From Glaciecola sp041380235 (lineage in GTDB: Bacteria; Pseudomonadota; Gammaproteobacteria; Enterobacterales; Alteromonadaceae), in assembly GCF_041380235.1 (NCBI RefSeq), contig NZ_JBGIYY010000009.1:62001-126000 (forward strand): a stretch of DNA of 64,000 nt, read 5' to 3'. Shown piece after piece: positions 36,928 through 45,041 of the stretch. How positions within the stretch are numbered: the first letter of the stretch is position 1; each line of letters starts with the position of its first letter. Below the pieces are notes generated by a model. It was given only the letters and a program-made list of their open reading frames with translations, did no database searches and was not told the DNA's origin. A program made the translations under genes and the position numbers.

Positions 36928-37581
36928 ATGCGGTTTTTGTTTTTGTTGTGCCTCTTCTCTTTCCAAGTTGACGCGGCTTTTACTGTTATTGTTTTGAATA
37001 ACGATGGTAAGCCAGTGCCTGATGCTGTGCTCGCGGCACCAGTCGTTGAAGATGCGCAAAAGCAAAACGCAGAGCTACCGATTGCAATAATGGATCAGGT
37101 TGGCATGCAGTTTAAACCTCATGTACTGATCGTTAATACTCATCAGTTAGTAAGTTTCCCAAACAGCGACGACACGCGACACCATGTCTATAGTTTCAGT
37201 GAGCCCAAAGTATTTGAGTTAAAATTGTTTAAAGGCACAAATTCAAAGCCAATAAGCATGGAAACAGCCGGTGTAGTTGAACTAGGATGCAATATCCATG
37301 ATCAGATGCTCGGCTTTATCTATGTCGACAATAGCGGCACCGCGGTAAAAACAAATCAAGCTGGCCAAGCTGTTTTTGTTGGTGAAAAGCCAAAATCTTT
37401 AACGCTGTGGCATCCAAGACTGGCGCGTTCAAAAGGCGAGTTACTCTCATATTCATTGGATGAAACGAACGAAGACGGCAACTACGTGTTGCTGGTCGAT
37501 ATTTCTCCCAAGGTGCCCGATAAATCACATAATAAGTTCAAAAGTCGCTTTAAACGCCCGCTTTCGGGGCAAAGCGAATAA
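36928..37581 (+). CDS. Periplasmic cupredoxin-like protein (second copy)
   Basis: A 217-residue paralogue of the protein encoded at 9388. It has a short signal peptide (cleavage near VDAAF, residue 17), then FPNSDDTRHHVYSFSEPKVF near residues 75-94 and GVVELGCNIHDQMLGFIYV near 115-133, containing the His, Cys, His and Met expected for a type 1 copper site. The C-terminal part has LTLWHPRLAR, matching WHPR in the paralogue. Its stop codon overlaps the start of the membrane EAL protein, and the DUF3034 and globin genes follow, each with a four-base overlap or less. It may be the periplasmic redox or metal input for the sensor (inference). Confidence 0.82.
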   Translation: MRFLFLLCLFSFQVDAAFTVIVLNNDGKPVPDAVLAAPVVEDAQKQNAELPIAIMDQVGMQFKPHVLIVNTHQLVSFPNSDDTRHHVYSFSEPKVFELKLFKGTNSKPISMETAGVVELGCNIHDQMLGFIYVDNSGTAVKTNQAGQAVFVGEKPKSLTLWHPRLARSKGELLSYSLDETNEDGNYVLLVDISPKVPDKSHNKFKSRFKRPLSGQSE

Positions 37582-39920
37582 TGGCTAATTATTCAACGTT
37601 TAGACTGCACATCCTAAAGCTAGTACTTGGGGTGTTAGCATTTTCGTCTGTGGCGATTTTAGTTAATGTCTGGATAACAACCACTAAGACTGGGCAAACC
37701 CAAGTGTTTGATACTCTCAATGTGGGCGAGGGTGTGCTAAAACAGGTGTTTGCTAATCGTGAATCGCAACTTATTAATTCTGCGCAAGTGTTGACAGCCG
37801 ACTTTGGGTTTAAGCAGGCAGTTGCGACCCGCGACAGGGCCACTATCCAAAGCGTTCTAAACAATCACGGGGCACGCATTGAGGCTGATGTTATGGCCCT
37901 ATTGAGTCTGCAGGGTACATTGCTTTCGACCACAATTAATATGGCGCCAGAAACATCGGTAGCCTCATTAATCTCAAACGAAAAGTTAGCAGAAGTATTA
38001 AGCCTTGGCGGCAGTACTTTTTGGACAGTGATCCAAGGTGAGTTATATCAAACTATTTTGTTGACGATTGATGCGCCGACTCCAATTGCCATTGCTTTGG
38101 TCGGTTTTAAAGTAGATAAAGGGCTATTAAGCAGCTTCGATGATATTACTCAACTGCACACGACAATGCAGCTGACCAAGCCGAGTGGTGCTGTTTATAG
38201 CGTAACGACATTGCCCGATGTAAATCGAAACTACTCGATAGGTGACTTAGATGGTGGCCTGTCATGGCTCGCTATGGGGGTTTCTGATAATACTTTCGTA
38301 TCTAGAGAGTTTGCGCTGACACAGTCCAGTTATGAGCCCATTAGGATCATATTAAGCGCGAATGTGGACGTAATTTTCGCTACGTTTAAGCAACTTCAAA
38401 GCAGTATCTTTGCCATTGCAATAGGCTCGCTGGCATTAGCATTAGTGTTTGGCATGATGCTCGCCAAAAATATTACACGCCCCTTAAGCCAGTTGGTTGA
38501 AATTACGCATAAATTAGCTAATGGTGCTTATGAAGATCTCGGCGCGGCAAAGCAGGGTATTCACGAAGTCAATCAGCTAACAACTTCTTTTAGAACCATG
38601 CAGACGAATATTCAGCAGCGTGAAAATAAAATACGCTTTCAGGCCGAACATGACATCACAACCGGGCTCTTCAACCTTGCACACATAGGCGATTTACTGA
38701 GCACAAAATTTGATTCGAATTCGCCTTTTCAAGTGGTTGGTATCAGTATTCGTGGTTTTAGACAGCTAAACGATACCTTTGGTCATCAGAACGTTGATAT
38801 GTGTTTACAAGAATTAGCTGCGTGTCTAATCATGCTGGGAGGCTTGGGGGCTAGAATTTCAAGTCATGAGTTTTTATGGATCCCGTCAGAACACAAACGC
38901 AATGAAAACGAGCTAAAAGCTATTCAACTCCAGCTTGAGCAAACGATTTCAATCAATAATTTAGGTATTCAGGTTAAGCTCACATTCGTGACATTGTGCT
39001 GTCCAACTGATGCAAACAAAACGGAGAGCTTGTTTCGGCGTTTAAACATTACCTTTGATCAAGCTGACAAAACCAGTCAGGACTTGTTGTATTTTAATGC
39101 GGATTACGAGCATACATATACAAGACGTCTAGACATTATTCGCCATTTGAAGCTAGCCCTGTCAGATATTGATTCAGAGCTATCAATGGTGTATCAGCCA
39201 AAACTTCATATCGGTCAAAACAAAGTCAGTAAAGTCGAAGCGCTTATACGATGGAATAGTAAGGACTTAGGCTTTGTGCCCCCCGACGAATTCATTGAAA
39301 TTGCAGAACAGGCAAATTTGATATATCAGGTCACGCAGTGGGTGATTAAACGGGTTATTTTAGACGTTAAAGAAATGCACGAGCGTGGGCAAAAGGTATG
39401 TGCTGCGATAAATTTGTCGGCTAAAGATATTATGCAGCCAGAATTATTACCTTGGATTTTAATGCAGTTGTCTACACAAAATTTGCCCGTAAGGGCTCTT
39501 GCGTTTGAGTTGACGGAAAGTGATTTGGTAAGCGATGCTAAGACTGCCGCACAGCACTTGCAAGAGTATCGAGATGCCGGTTTTAATTTGGCGATTGATG
39601 ATTTTGGCACCGGCTATTCGTCATTAGCGTATTTGCAGAAATTGCCGGTGTCAGATATTAAAATTGATAAAAGCTTTGTGCTCAATTTAGCGACTAATGA
39701 AGCTGATCAAAAAATTGTGACAAGTATTATTGCCTTAGCAAAAAGTTTCAATATGAAAGTAGTTGCAGAAGGAATTGAAGACAAAGAATCCCTCCGCCTA
39801 CTAGAAGAGTTCGGCTGTGATTGGGCACAAGGATATTATATTTGTCGGCCAGTGCCTTTGTCTGAGTTTTTAGCGTGGATTGATAAGCGTGTTGTGAACA
39901 CAAAAGTGAATACGCGATGA
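37581..39920 (+). CDS. Membrane sensor with HAMP, degenerate GGDEF and EAL domains
   Basis: A 779-residue inner-membrane protein. TM1 is at residues 10-32; a periplasmic Cache-like domain spans about 33-270; TM2 is near 272-294, followed by a HAMP domain (NITRPLSQLVEITHKLANG), a GGDEF domain with SSHEF in place of GGDEF near residue 427 (no cyclase activity expected), and an EAL domain from about 515. The EAL motif KVEALIRW at residue 552, NLSAKDI, ELTESDL, DDFGTGYSSLAYLQ and VVAEGIEDKES are all intact, so c-di-GMP hydrolysis is expected. Its gene is fused by overlaps to genes for an upstream periplasmic cupredoxin and downstream DUF3034 and globin proteins. Confidence 0.9.
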   Translation: MANYSTFRLHILKLVLGVLAFSSVAILVNVWITTTKTGQTQVFDTLNVGEGVLKQVFANRESQLINSAQVLTADFGFKQAVATRDRATIQSVLNNHGARIEADVMALLSLQGTLLSTTINMAPETSVASLISNEKLAEVLSLGGSTFWTVIQGELYQTILLTIDAPTPIAIALVGFKVDKGLLSSFDDITQLHTTMQLTKPSGAVYSVTTLPDVNRNYSIGDLDGGLSWLAMGVSDNTFVSREFALTQSSYEPIRIILSANVDVIFATFKQLQSSIFAIAIGSLALALVFGMMLAKNITRPLSQLVEITHKLANGAYEDLGAAKQGIHEVNQLTTSFRTMQTNIQQRENKIRFQAEHDITTGLFNLAHIGDLLSTKFDSNSPFQVVGISIRGFRQLNDTFGHQNVDMCLQELAACLIMLGGLGARISSHEFLWIPSEHKRNENELKAIQLQLEQTISINNLGIQVKLTFVTLCCPTDANKTESLFRRLNITFDQADKTSQDLLYFNADYEHTYTRRLDIIRHLKLALSDIDSELSMVYQPKLHIGQNKVSKVEALIRWNSKDLGFVPPDEFIEIAEQANLIYQVTQWVIKRVILDVKEMHERGQKVCAAINLSAKDIMQPELLPWILMQLSTQNLPVRALAFELTESDLVSDAKTAAQHLQEYRDAGFNLAIDDFGTGYSSLAYLQKLPVSDIKIDKSFVLNLATNEADQKIVTSIIALAKSFNMKVVAEGIEDKESLRLLEEFGCDWAQGYYICRPVPLSEFLAWIDKRVVNTKVNTR

Positions 39921-40756
39921 CAAGATTACTTCAGTCCGCTTTATTTTGCATTTTGTTAAGCTTGTCTATGCCGGTGTTTGCTCAAGGCAAATTAATAGGC
40001 ACCGCCGGCCTAATGCAGGTTGAGGGCTCTGGCGGTGGAGGAATAGTGCCCTGGGCAACTCTCTCAGGTTATGACAGTAGAGACGAAATATCATTTAACG
40101 CGGTAGCAACGCGAGTAGAGCTGGATGATTTTCGCTTGAGCGTATTGGGAGCATCAATCTCTCTGTATGATCGATTAGAAGTATCTATTGCTCAACAATT
40201 GTTTGATGTTCCTGCACTTTCTGCGCAAATCGAACAACAAGTGTTGGCAGTGAAATACCGCCTTTATGGAGATGTTGTCTACAGTACTCTGCCGCAGCTT
40301 AGCGTTGGTTGGCAGCACAAGCGGCTCAAAGACAGCGCGATTGCGTCAGCACTCGGTGCCGAAAATAGCAGTAGCGGTAATGACGTCTATATTGCCGCAA
40401 CAAAAGTACATTTGGCGGCTGTTGCTGGCTATAACGCCGTTTGGAATATTACCGCAAGGGCGACAAAAGCAAATCAAATGGGATTGCTTGGGTTTGGCGG
40501 GCAAAACAATGATCGCTATGAAGTCGTGCTCGAAGCTTCCGCAGGTATTCTTTTTACGCGACACTTAGCTGTTGGGGTGGAGTTTAGACAAAAACCAAAC
40601 AACTTGGGTTTAGGCGAAGAACATTGGCGAGATATATTTGTGAGCTATATTCCATCAAAGTCATTTAACCTAACTTTGGCCTGGGCGGATTTGGGCAGTA
40701 TTGCTGGAGCGCCTGATCAACAAGGTGTGTATTTATCATTAAACGGGAGCTTGTGA
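39917..40756 (+). CDS. DUF3034 outer-membrane protein
   Basis: A 279-residue DUF3034 protein with a signal peptide (cleavage near VFAQG, residue 22). The family start GTAGLMQVEGSGGGGIVPWA is clear, followed by alternating beta strands through to the end, which fits a small outer-membrane barrel, though the last residue is leucine rather than phenylalanine. Function is unknown. It overlaps the genes on both sides by a few bases, so it is translated as part of the cupredoxin/EAL/globin operon and is probably its outer-membrane component. Confidence 0.85.
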   Translation: MTRLLQSALFCILLSLSMPVFAQGKLIGTAGLMQVEGSGGGGIVPWATLSGYDSRDEISFNAVATRVELDDFRLSVLGASISLYDRLEVSIAQQLFDVPALSAQIEQQVLAVKYRLYGDVVYSTLPQLSVGWQHKRLKDSAIASALGAENSSSGNDVYIAATKVHLAAVAGYNAVWNITARATKANQMGLLGFGGQNNDRYEVVLEASAGILFTRHLAVGVEFRQKPNNLGLGEEHWRDIFVSYIPSKSFNLTLAWADLGSIAGAPDQQGVYLSLNGSL

Positions 40757-41184
40757 TGCTTTTTAGAACGCTGGCGATATTGTGTGTAGGTGTCCTTTGT
40801 GCCTGCTCGTCGACATCAAACAAAAGTGATATCAGTGTGTACGAGCAAATCGGCGGTGCCGAAAAGGTAGCGGAAGTTGTCGATAATTTCATTACCGAAA
40901 TTGAGTTCAGCCCTGAAATATTTCCCTATTTTGAAAATACAGATGTGGATCGTTTTCGAGAAAAACTAATCGAACATCTTTGTATGCTAACCGCGGGGCC
41001 TTGCGAATATAATGGGGATACGATGGTTCAGGTGCATGGCGGTATGGGGATTACCGAGCATGATTTTAATTTGGGGGTAGATTTATTCATTAATGCGATG
41101 GACAAAGCAGACATCCCTCACCGCTTGCAAAACAAAGTGATTGCAACGATGGCGCCAACCCGTGCTGACATAATCTACCAATAG
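40756..41184 (+). CDS. Lipid-anchored group 1 truncated hemoglobin
   Basis: About 142 residues: a lipoprotein signal with a cysteine lipobox near residue 16-18 (GVLCAC), then a group 1 (trHbN) truncated globin. It shows YEQIGGAEKVAEVVDNF at the start, the glycine-rich TAGPCEYNG turn, and proximal-histidine VHGGMGITEHDF, all family landmarks. The lipid anchor would place the heme protein in the periplasm, unusual for a globin class thought of as cytoplasmic NO or O2 handling. GGGAG lies upstream, and the ATG at 40756 overlaps the DUF3034 stop. It is the last gene of the operon. An NO/O2-sensing or scavenging role at the envelope is inferred. Confidence 0.88.
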   Translation: MLFRTLAILCVGVLCACSSTSNKSDISVYEQIGGAEKVAEVVDNFITEIEFSPEIFPYFENTDVDRFREKLIEHLCMLTAGPCEYNGDTMVQVHGGMGITEHDFNLGVDLFINAMDKADIPHRLQNKVIATMAPTRADIIYQ

Positions 41185-41246
41185 CCCACTGCAGAGTAAG
41201 ACGTGTTCGCCTATAGCAGTCACGTCAGCAGTCTTTCTAAATCAAG

Positions 41247-41414
41247 CTACTTCCAGCTGTCTTCGTCAGTATCTTTTCCGTCATAATCAGAATCAGGGCG
41301 TTTTTTAAAGTCTTTCGGAATATTGAATTTAGTGCTGTATTTAAGCAACATAATATTGCCTATGATAATCCCAAAGACAAGGGCAACAATAACAATCAAC
41401 CACGTTGTGCTCAT
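41247..41414 (-). CDS. DUF2897-type small membrane protein
   Basis: A 55-residue protein with one N-terminal transmembrane helix (TTWLIVIVALVFGIIIGNIM, residues 3-22) and a charged cytoplasmic tail ending in DEDSWK. I recognise this pattern as DUF2897, a short family of gammaproteobacteria with no known function. Its start codon overlaps the stop of the M15 peptidase gene (ATGA), so it is translated with it. Confidence 0.75.
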   Translation of the reverse strand: MSTTWLIVIVALVFGIIIGNIMLLKYSTKFNIPKDFKKRPDSDYDGKDTDEDSWK

Positions 41415-42091
41415 TTTTGTATCCCTTTGTTGTAAGTATAACGCGTTACCAATTCAGGCAGCGCCGCTAAGACCGCCTGTTTACCTAAAATACCAGACTG
41501 TGTAAGTTGCTCATGCAATGCCGCTATATCGAAATGCGCTTGAATGTTTTCAGCTGTTTCTTGATGACTGAGATGCCATGGCTCGCGCGCAACTCCGCCC
41601 TTATATTGTGCATAAGGAAGATAAAACCCAAAGTGCTCTGCATATTTATGTACCCATTGTGTTAGTTTGGCGCAGGGCCCATTGTTTTCGTATTCTTGTG
41701 TCACTAATTCGAAGGTGTGCCCTTGTTTGATAACATTCGCCTGATCAAAAAAATCAAAATCGGTGCCCCAATGATGTCTGCTTGCACCGGGTAGGGCGGA
41801 CCACAACATGATCGCATGAATTTTTTCTTCATCACTGAGGGTGTTTGCATCAAGCGCCTCACCGTTAAGCGTATACAAGGGTAATGTCCCCATCCACTTT
41901 CTGTTCCATATAGAAAGCTGTTTGTCAAAGCCTCTAAAACTACTGCAAATTTGTAAATCTAAGTCGAGATCTTGTGCGGCCTGTTGCATATTTAAAAAAG
42001 CATCACGCACCCTTGGCAATAAAAAATGAGTGTCGTTAACCGCGCATATATGCGTGCTGTCTACTCCCATGATTTGCTTGCTACTTATCAT
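41411..42091 (-). CDS. M15-family D-Ala-D-Ala carboxypeptidase-like protein
   Basis: A 226-residue M15B/VanY-type peptidase with zinc ligands in RHHWGTDFDFFD near residue 115 (HxxxxxxD pattern) and EPWHLSH near 178. The family's FRGFDKQLSIWNRKW is at residues 53-67. It has no obvious signal peptide, although VanY-type enzymes act on cell-wall peptides, so either the true N-terminus or the export route is unclear. The DUF2897 gene is translationally coupled downstream. Probably a peptidoglycan-tailoring carboxypeptidase. Confidence 0.85.
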   Translation of the reverse strand: MISSKQIMGVDSTHICAVNDTHFLLPRVRDAFLNMQQAAQDLDLDLQICSSFRGFDKQLSIWNRKWMGTLPLYTLNGEALDANTLSDEEKIHAIMLWSALPGASRHHWGTDFDFFDQANVIKQGHTFELVTQEYENNGPCAKLTQWVHKYAEHFGFYLPYAQYKGGVAREPWHLSHQETAENIQAHFDIAALHEQLTQSGILGKQAVLAALPELVTRYTYNKGIQK

Positions 42092-42157
42092 ACTTAACTC
42101 CCCGATTTATGCGCTTGAATGTGCGTCGTTCCGCCTCGGCAAATTGATTAATTGAGC

Positions 42158-42508
42158 CTAGCTTATATTAAAAATCGCGGCATATTCATCTGCTTTAAAG
42201 CCAATCCAAGAGTTACCTGCGTGGCTCAATATTGGCCGTTTTATCATTGACGTGTTTTCGCATAAGAGGGCAACGGCATTGTCAGCGTTTAAGTTATCTT
42301 TTTGTGATTCGGGCAACTGGCGAAAAGTCGTTCCGCGTTTATTTACCACGGTATCGAGACCATGTTTTGCAATCATATCCGCTAAAAATTCAGCTTTGAC
42401 CGCTTGTTTTTTATAGTCGTGAAATTGATAGTCAATATTGTTCGCTTCTAGCCATTTCTTTGCTTTTTTTATCGTATCGCAGTTGCTAATTCCATAAAGT
42501 ATTGTCAT
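42158..42508 (-). CDS. ArsC-family thioredoxin-fold reductase (YffB type)
   Basis: A 116-residue ArsC/Spx superfamily protein of the YffB kind. The N-terminus MTILYGISNCDTIKKAKKWLE has a single active-site cysteine (Cys9), without a CxxC. The later TTFRQLPESQK and MIKRPILSHAGNSWIGFK motifs are typical of ArsC-like reductases. It lacks the arsenate reductase Arg triad that I would expect for certain ArsC function, so glutathione-dependent thiol reduction is the safer call. It stands between the M15 peptidase and an ACT-domain gene, all leftward. Confidence 0.85.
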   Translation of the reverse strand: MTILYGISNCDTIKKAKKWLEANNIDYQFHDYKKQAVKAEFLADMIAKHGLDTVVNKRGTTFRQLPESQKDNLNADNAVALLCENTSMIKRPILSHAGNSWIGFKADEYAAIFNIS

Positions 42509-42545
42509 TTGCTTCTCTTTTATTTATTCCCGGATGCGAGCTCGT

Positions 42546-42929
42546 CTACGCGTTAAATTTATAACCGCCTTTCTTTAGGGCTTTTACGGCGGCTTGCAGT
42601 GTGTCTTCTTTCACTAGGATATAGTCAGTCTCAAAGGTTGAGACTACGAATATGCTGATTTTTTCTTTGGCTAATACGCCGCCAATATCGGCCATGATAC
42701 CAACCATAGATAGGTTTAACGGACCAAGGATTTCCATTACGCGCCAATCATAGTCGGTTTCTTCAGCATCAATGGTGAGTTTTTGGGGCACAACAAGTGA
42801 TAATTCGTCGTGAGTTTTGCCAATAAAATAAACATCGCACTGCAATACCACCGCTGGTATGGCTTGTTCTACATCTAAGCTGTGGATCGCAAAAGTTTCA
42901 GCGAGAACTTGTAAGGTTTGTTTTTGCAC
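42546..42929 (-). CDS. ACT domain protein
   Basis: A 127-residue protein made of two ACT-like domains (about residues 5-60 and 60-127), the second with VGIMADIGGVLAKEKISIFVVSTFETDYILV, a regulatory amino-acid-binding signature similar to the CASTOR/LysC-like ACT family. There is no catalytic domain attached. It probably binds an amino acid and signals to a partner that is not evident here. Two inverted DnaA-box-like sequences lie just upstream of its start codon. Confidence 0.8.
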   Translation of the reverse strand: MQKQTLQVLAETFAIHSLDVEQAIPAVVLQCDVYFIGKTHDELSLVVPQKLTIDAEETDYDWRVMEILGPLNLSMVGIMADIGGVLAKEKISIFVVSTFETDYILVKEDTLQAAVKALKKGGYKFNA

Positions 42930-42947
42930 GGGTTCACCTCATTAATG

Positions 42948-42970
42948 TTATCCACCATAACTGTGGATAA
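42948..42970. promoter_or_regulatory. Inverted pair of DnaA-box-like 9-mers
   Basis: TTATCCACC (42948-42956) and its partner TGTGGATAA (42962-42970, which is TTATCCACA on the minus strand, a perfect E. coli DnaA box) are arranged as an inverted repeat with five bases between. They sit 19-41 bases upstream of the ACT-domain start codon and could act as an operator for DnaA or simply as a hairpin in the leader. Confidence 0.45.
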
Positions 42971-43129
42971 ACTTGTGTAGTACGTTGTATGTAAGCATTA
43001 ACGCCATGAAAACAATAGCAAAAATTGTATGCTCAGAATACACACAAGCATCATTTATTCTACACAATTATCAAAAACTATTGTTAAATTAAGTCATTAG
43101 TTTGCATACTAAAAGAAAAAGGACAAACA

Positions 43130-44197
43130 ATGCAGCCACTTTCAATCTACGCAGGAGAATCAGCTCTTCAAACCATACAGCAAAAAGGTGTTAGCCCAGA
43201 CATGTTTTCTGCTGTCTTAGGTGCTTCTGGTGGCCCTAAATGGTTTGTATTGTATGGCTTAGATAAAGTGCTGTTTAGTGAGTTTATGGATTTGTCTGAA
43301 CGGCCAGTAGATATTATCGGGTCGTCTATTGGTGCTTTTCGCGCCGCTTGCTTTGCCCACAATGATACTAAAGCCGCAATTGAACGCTTGGCTGACCGCT
43401 ACAGCAATACTGTGTATTCAGATAAACCCACTGTGCAAGAAATTACCGAAAAGGGCGTAGCGCTTTTGGATAATATGATGGGTGAACAAGGCGTCGTAGA
43501 GGTGCTCAATCATCCAAGCAAGCGATTACATATTGTAGTTGCCAAGAGTCACGGCATGGCTGCCAGGGAAGTGCGGTGGCAGCAGGGCCCGGCGCTGGGT
43601 CTAGCGGCTGCCCGAAATGCTATTGGTAGAGCCAAGCTACAAAAAAGCTTCACAAGGGTAGTGTTTTCAAACACTGAAAGCTTGTTTGGTTTTTCGGAGC
43701 AAGTTGAATTGAAGACTAAGCACGTGCAGCTAAACCAAGAAAATATGCTTATGGCACTGATGGCGACAGGTTCAATACCCATGGTTATTCAGGGCGTGCC
43801 AGACATACCCGGCGCAGGTAAGGGAATGTATCGTGACGGCGGCATTATCGACTATCATTTTGATATGCACATAAAAACAACCGGCTTGGTGCTATATCCG
43901 CATTTTAGCAAAACGCCTATCCCGGGCTGGTTTGATAAAGCGCTGAAAAATCGTCAGTGTCACCCATCAAGCTACGACAACGTAGTCATGGTCACACCAA
44001 GTGATGAATTTATTGCCAGTTTGCCCTATGCGAAAATACCTGACCGAAAAGACTTTGAAAGCATGAATGCACAAGAAAGGATCCCATATTGGCATAAGGT
44101 GATGGCGCAGTCTCATGCGCTTGGCGATGCCTTTTTAGAATGGGTAAACAGCCCAGAACCATCAAAATTTGTACAGCCAATACAACTCAAGCGCTAA
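43130..44197 (+). CDS. Patatin-like phospholipase
   Basis: A 355-residue patatin-family lipid acyl hydrolase. The oxyanion loop GASGGPKWFVLYGLDKV is near residue 32, the nucleophile motif GSSIGAFRAACFA near residue 64 (GxSxG), and the catalytic Asp in YRDGGIIDYHFD near 238, giving the Ser-Asp dyad. There is no signal peptide, so it acts in the cytoplasm or at the inner membrane. AAAAGGAC precedes the ATG. It is the last core-like gene before the tRNA-Val gene. The phospholipid substrate is not evident. Confidence 0.9.
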   Translation: MQPLSIYAGESALQTIQQKGVSPDMFSAVLGASGGPKWFVLYGLDKVLFSEFMDLSERPVDIIGSSIGAFRAACFAHNDTKAAIERLADRYSNTVYSDKPTVQEITEKGVALLDNMMGEQGVVEVLNHPSKRLHIVVAKSHGMAAREVRWQQGPALGLAAARNAIGRAKLQKSFTRVVFSNTESLFGFSEQVELKTKHVQLNQENMLMALMATGSIPMVIQGVPDIPGAGKGMYRDGGIIDYHFDMHIKTTGLVLYPHFSKTPIPGWFDKALKNRQCHPSSYDNVVMVTPSDEFIASLPYAKIPDRKDFESMNAQERIPYWHKVMAQSHALGDAFLEWVNSPEPSKFVQPIQLKR

Positions 44198-44298
44198 ACC
44201 GCTAAAAAGCGCTTGCGAAATTGATATGGCATGGCTATCATACGCGCCGTTGGTAAATAAGCCGCTTAGCTTTGCAAATCACCAACGGTTTAAAAAAT

Positions 44299-44375
<77 letters not shown>

Positions 44376-45041
44376 CGTATATAAAGGGCTGCAGGAAAAT
44401 ATAGTCTTTTTTCAAAACCTCAAAAAATGACCATGCAAACCATCTGCAAACTTTAGAAGGTTTTTACCAAGTTTAACACTTACCAATATATTATATCACT
44501 CCTTCTGCTTTACGGTAGCGTGATTATTAAATCAAATAATATTTCAGTAATCTAAAAAGGCGTTCTGCAATGCGCCAACAACATATCTTGCGTAATCTTA
44601 CCGCCCAGCTTAATAAGACTTCTTTTCGAGCTGTAATATGATAAGTACCTTATGCGCAAACAAGCATTAGGGCAAAGCAGTCACAAACGAAATGCTCAAG
44701 ACACATCACAGGTATTCTATTAAGTATTAATAATGCTCTCATAACATTTATAAGAGTGCGGTTTGTATTTGTTCAACTATTTTTATTCTTTATCAAAAAT
44801 TGCAGCATAATATTCCTTGTGACTGATTGTTTGAAAGCTTTTGTAGCGGAACAATATATTGGCAAAGGGGCGCTATTTAAGTTTCTTTGTATCGCATTCA
44901 TGAGAAAAATGGTTCTCAGATGAAAAGTCGAACTCCTAAATGGCTGCATGGTTTAAAATTTCAGGGGCAGCCGAACACTGTTCGATAGCAAAAGGTGTTC
45001 GTTCGATGGAAATAGTATGTAATTTTTGTTTAGGGTGATTT
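44376..45041. other. AT-rich gap right of the tRNA, possible island border
   Basis: About 660 bases without a supportable gene. Two short open pieces on the plus strand near 44570-44720 (one reading LGQSSHKRNAQDTSQVFY) faintly resemble a tyrosine-recombinase tail, but I cannot support it. No repeat of the tRNA 3' end is visible here. The last part holds a possible operator for the KfrA-like gene. Confidence 0.4.
44972..45001. promoter_or_regulatory. Possible operator of the first KfrA-like gene
   Basis: CGAACAC (44972-44978) and GTGTTCG (44995-45001) form an inverted repeat 41 bases before the KfrA-like start codon. TTCGAT occurs in each half. KfrA proteins bind their own promoters, so this is a reasonable operator candidate. 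Confidence 0.4.

Noticed and set aside
44570..44720. Tyrosine recombinase remnant
   Set aside because: Only a faint similarity in one short reading (LGQSS...), with wrong spacing for the catalytic motif.
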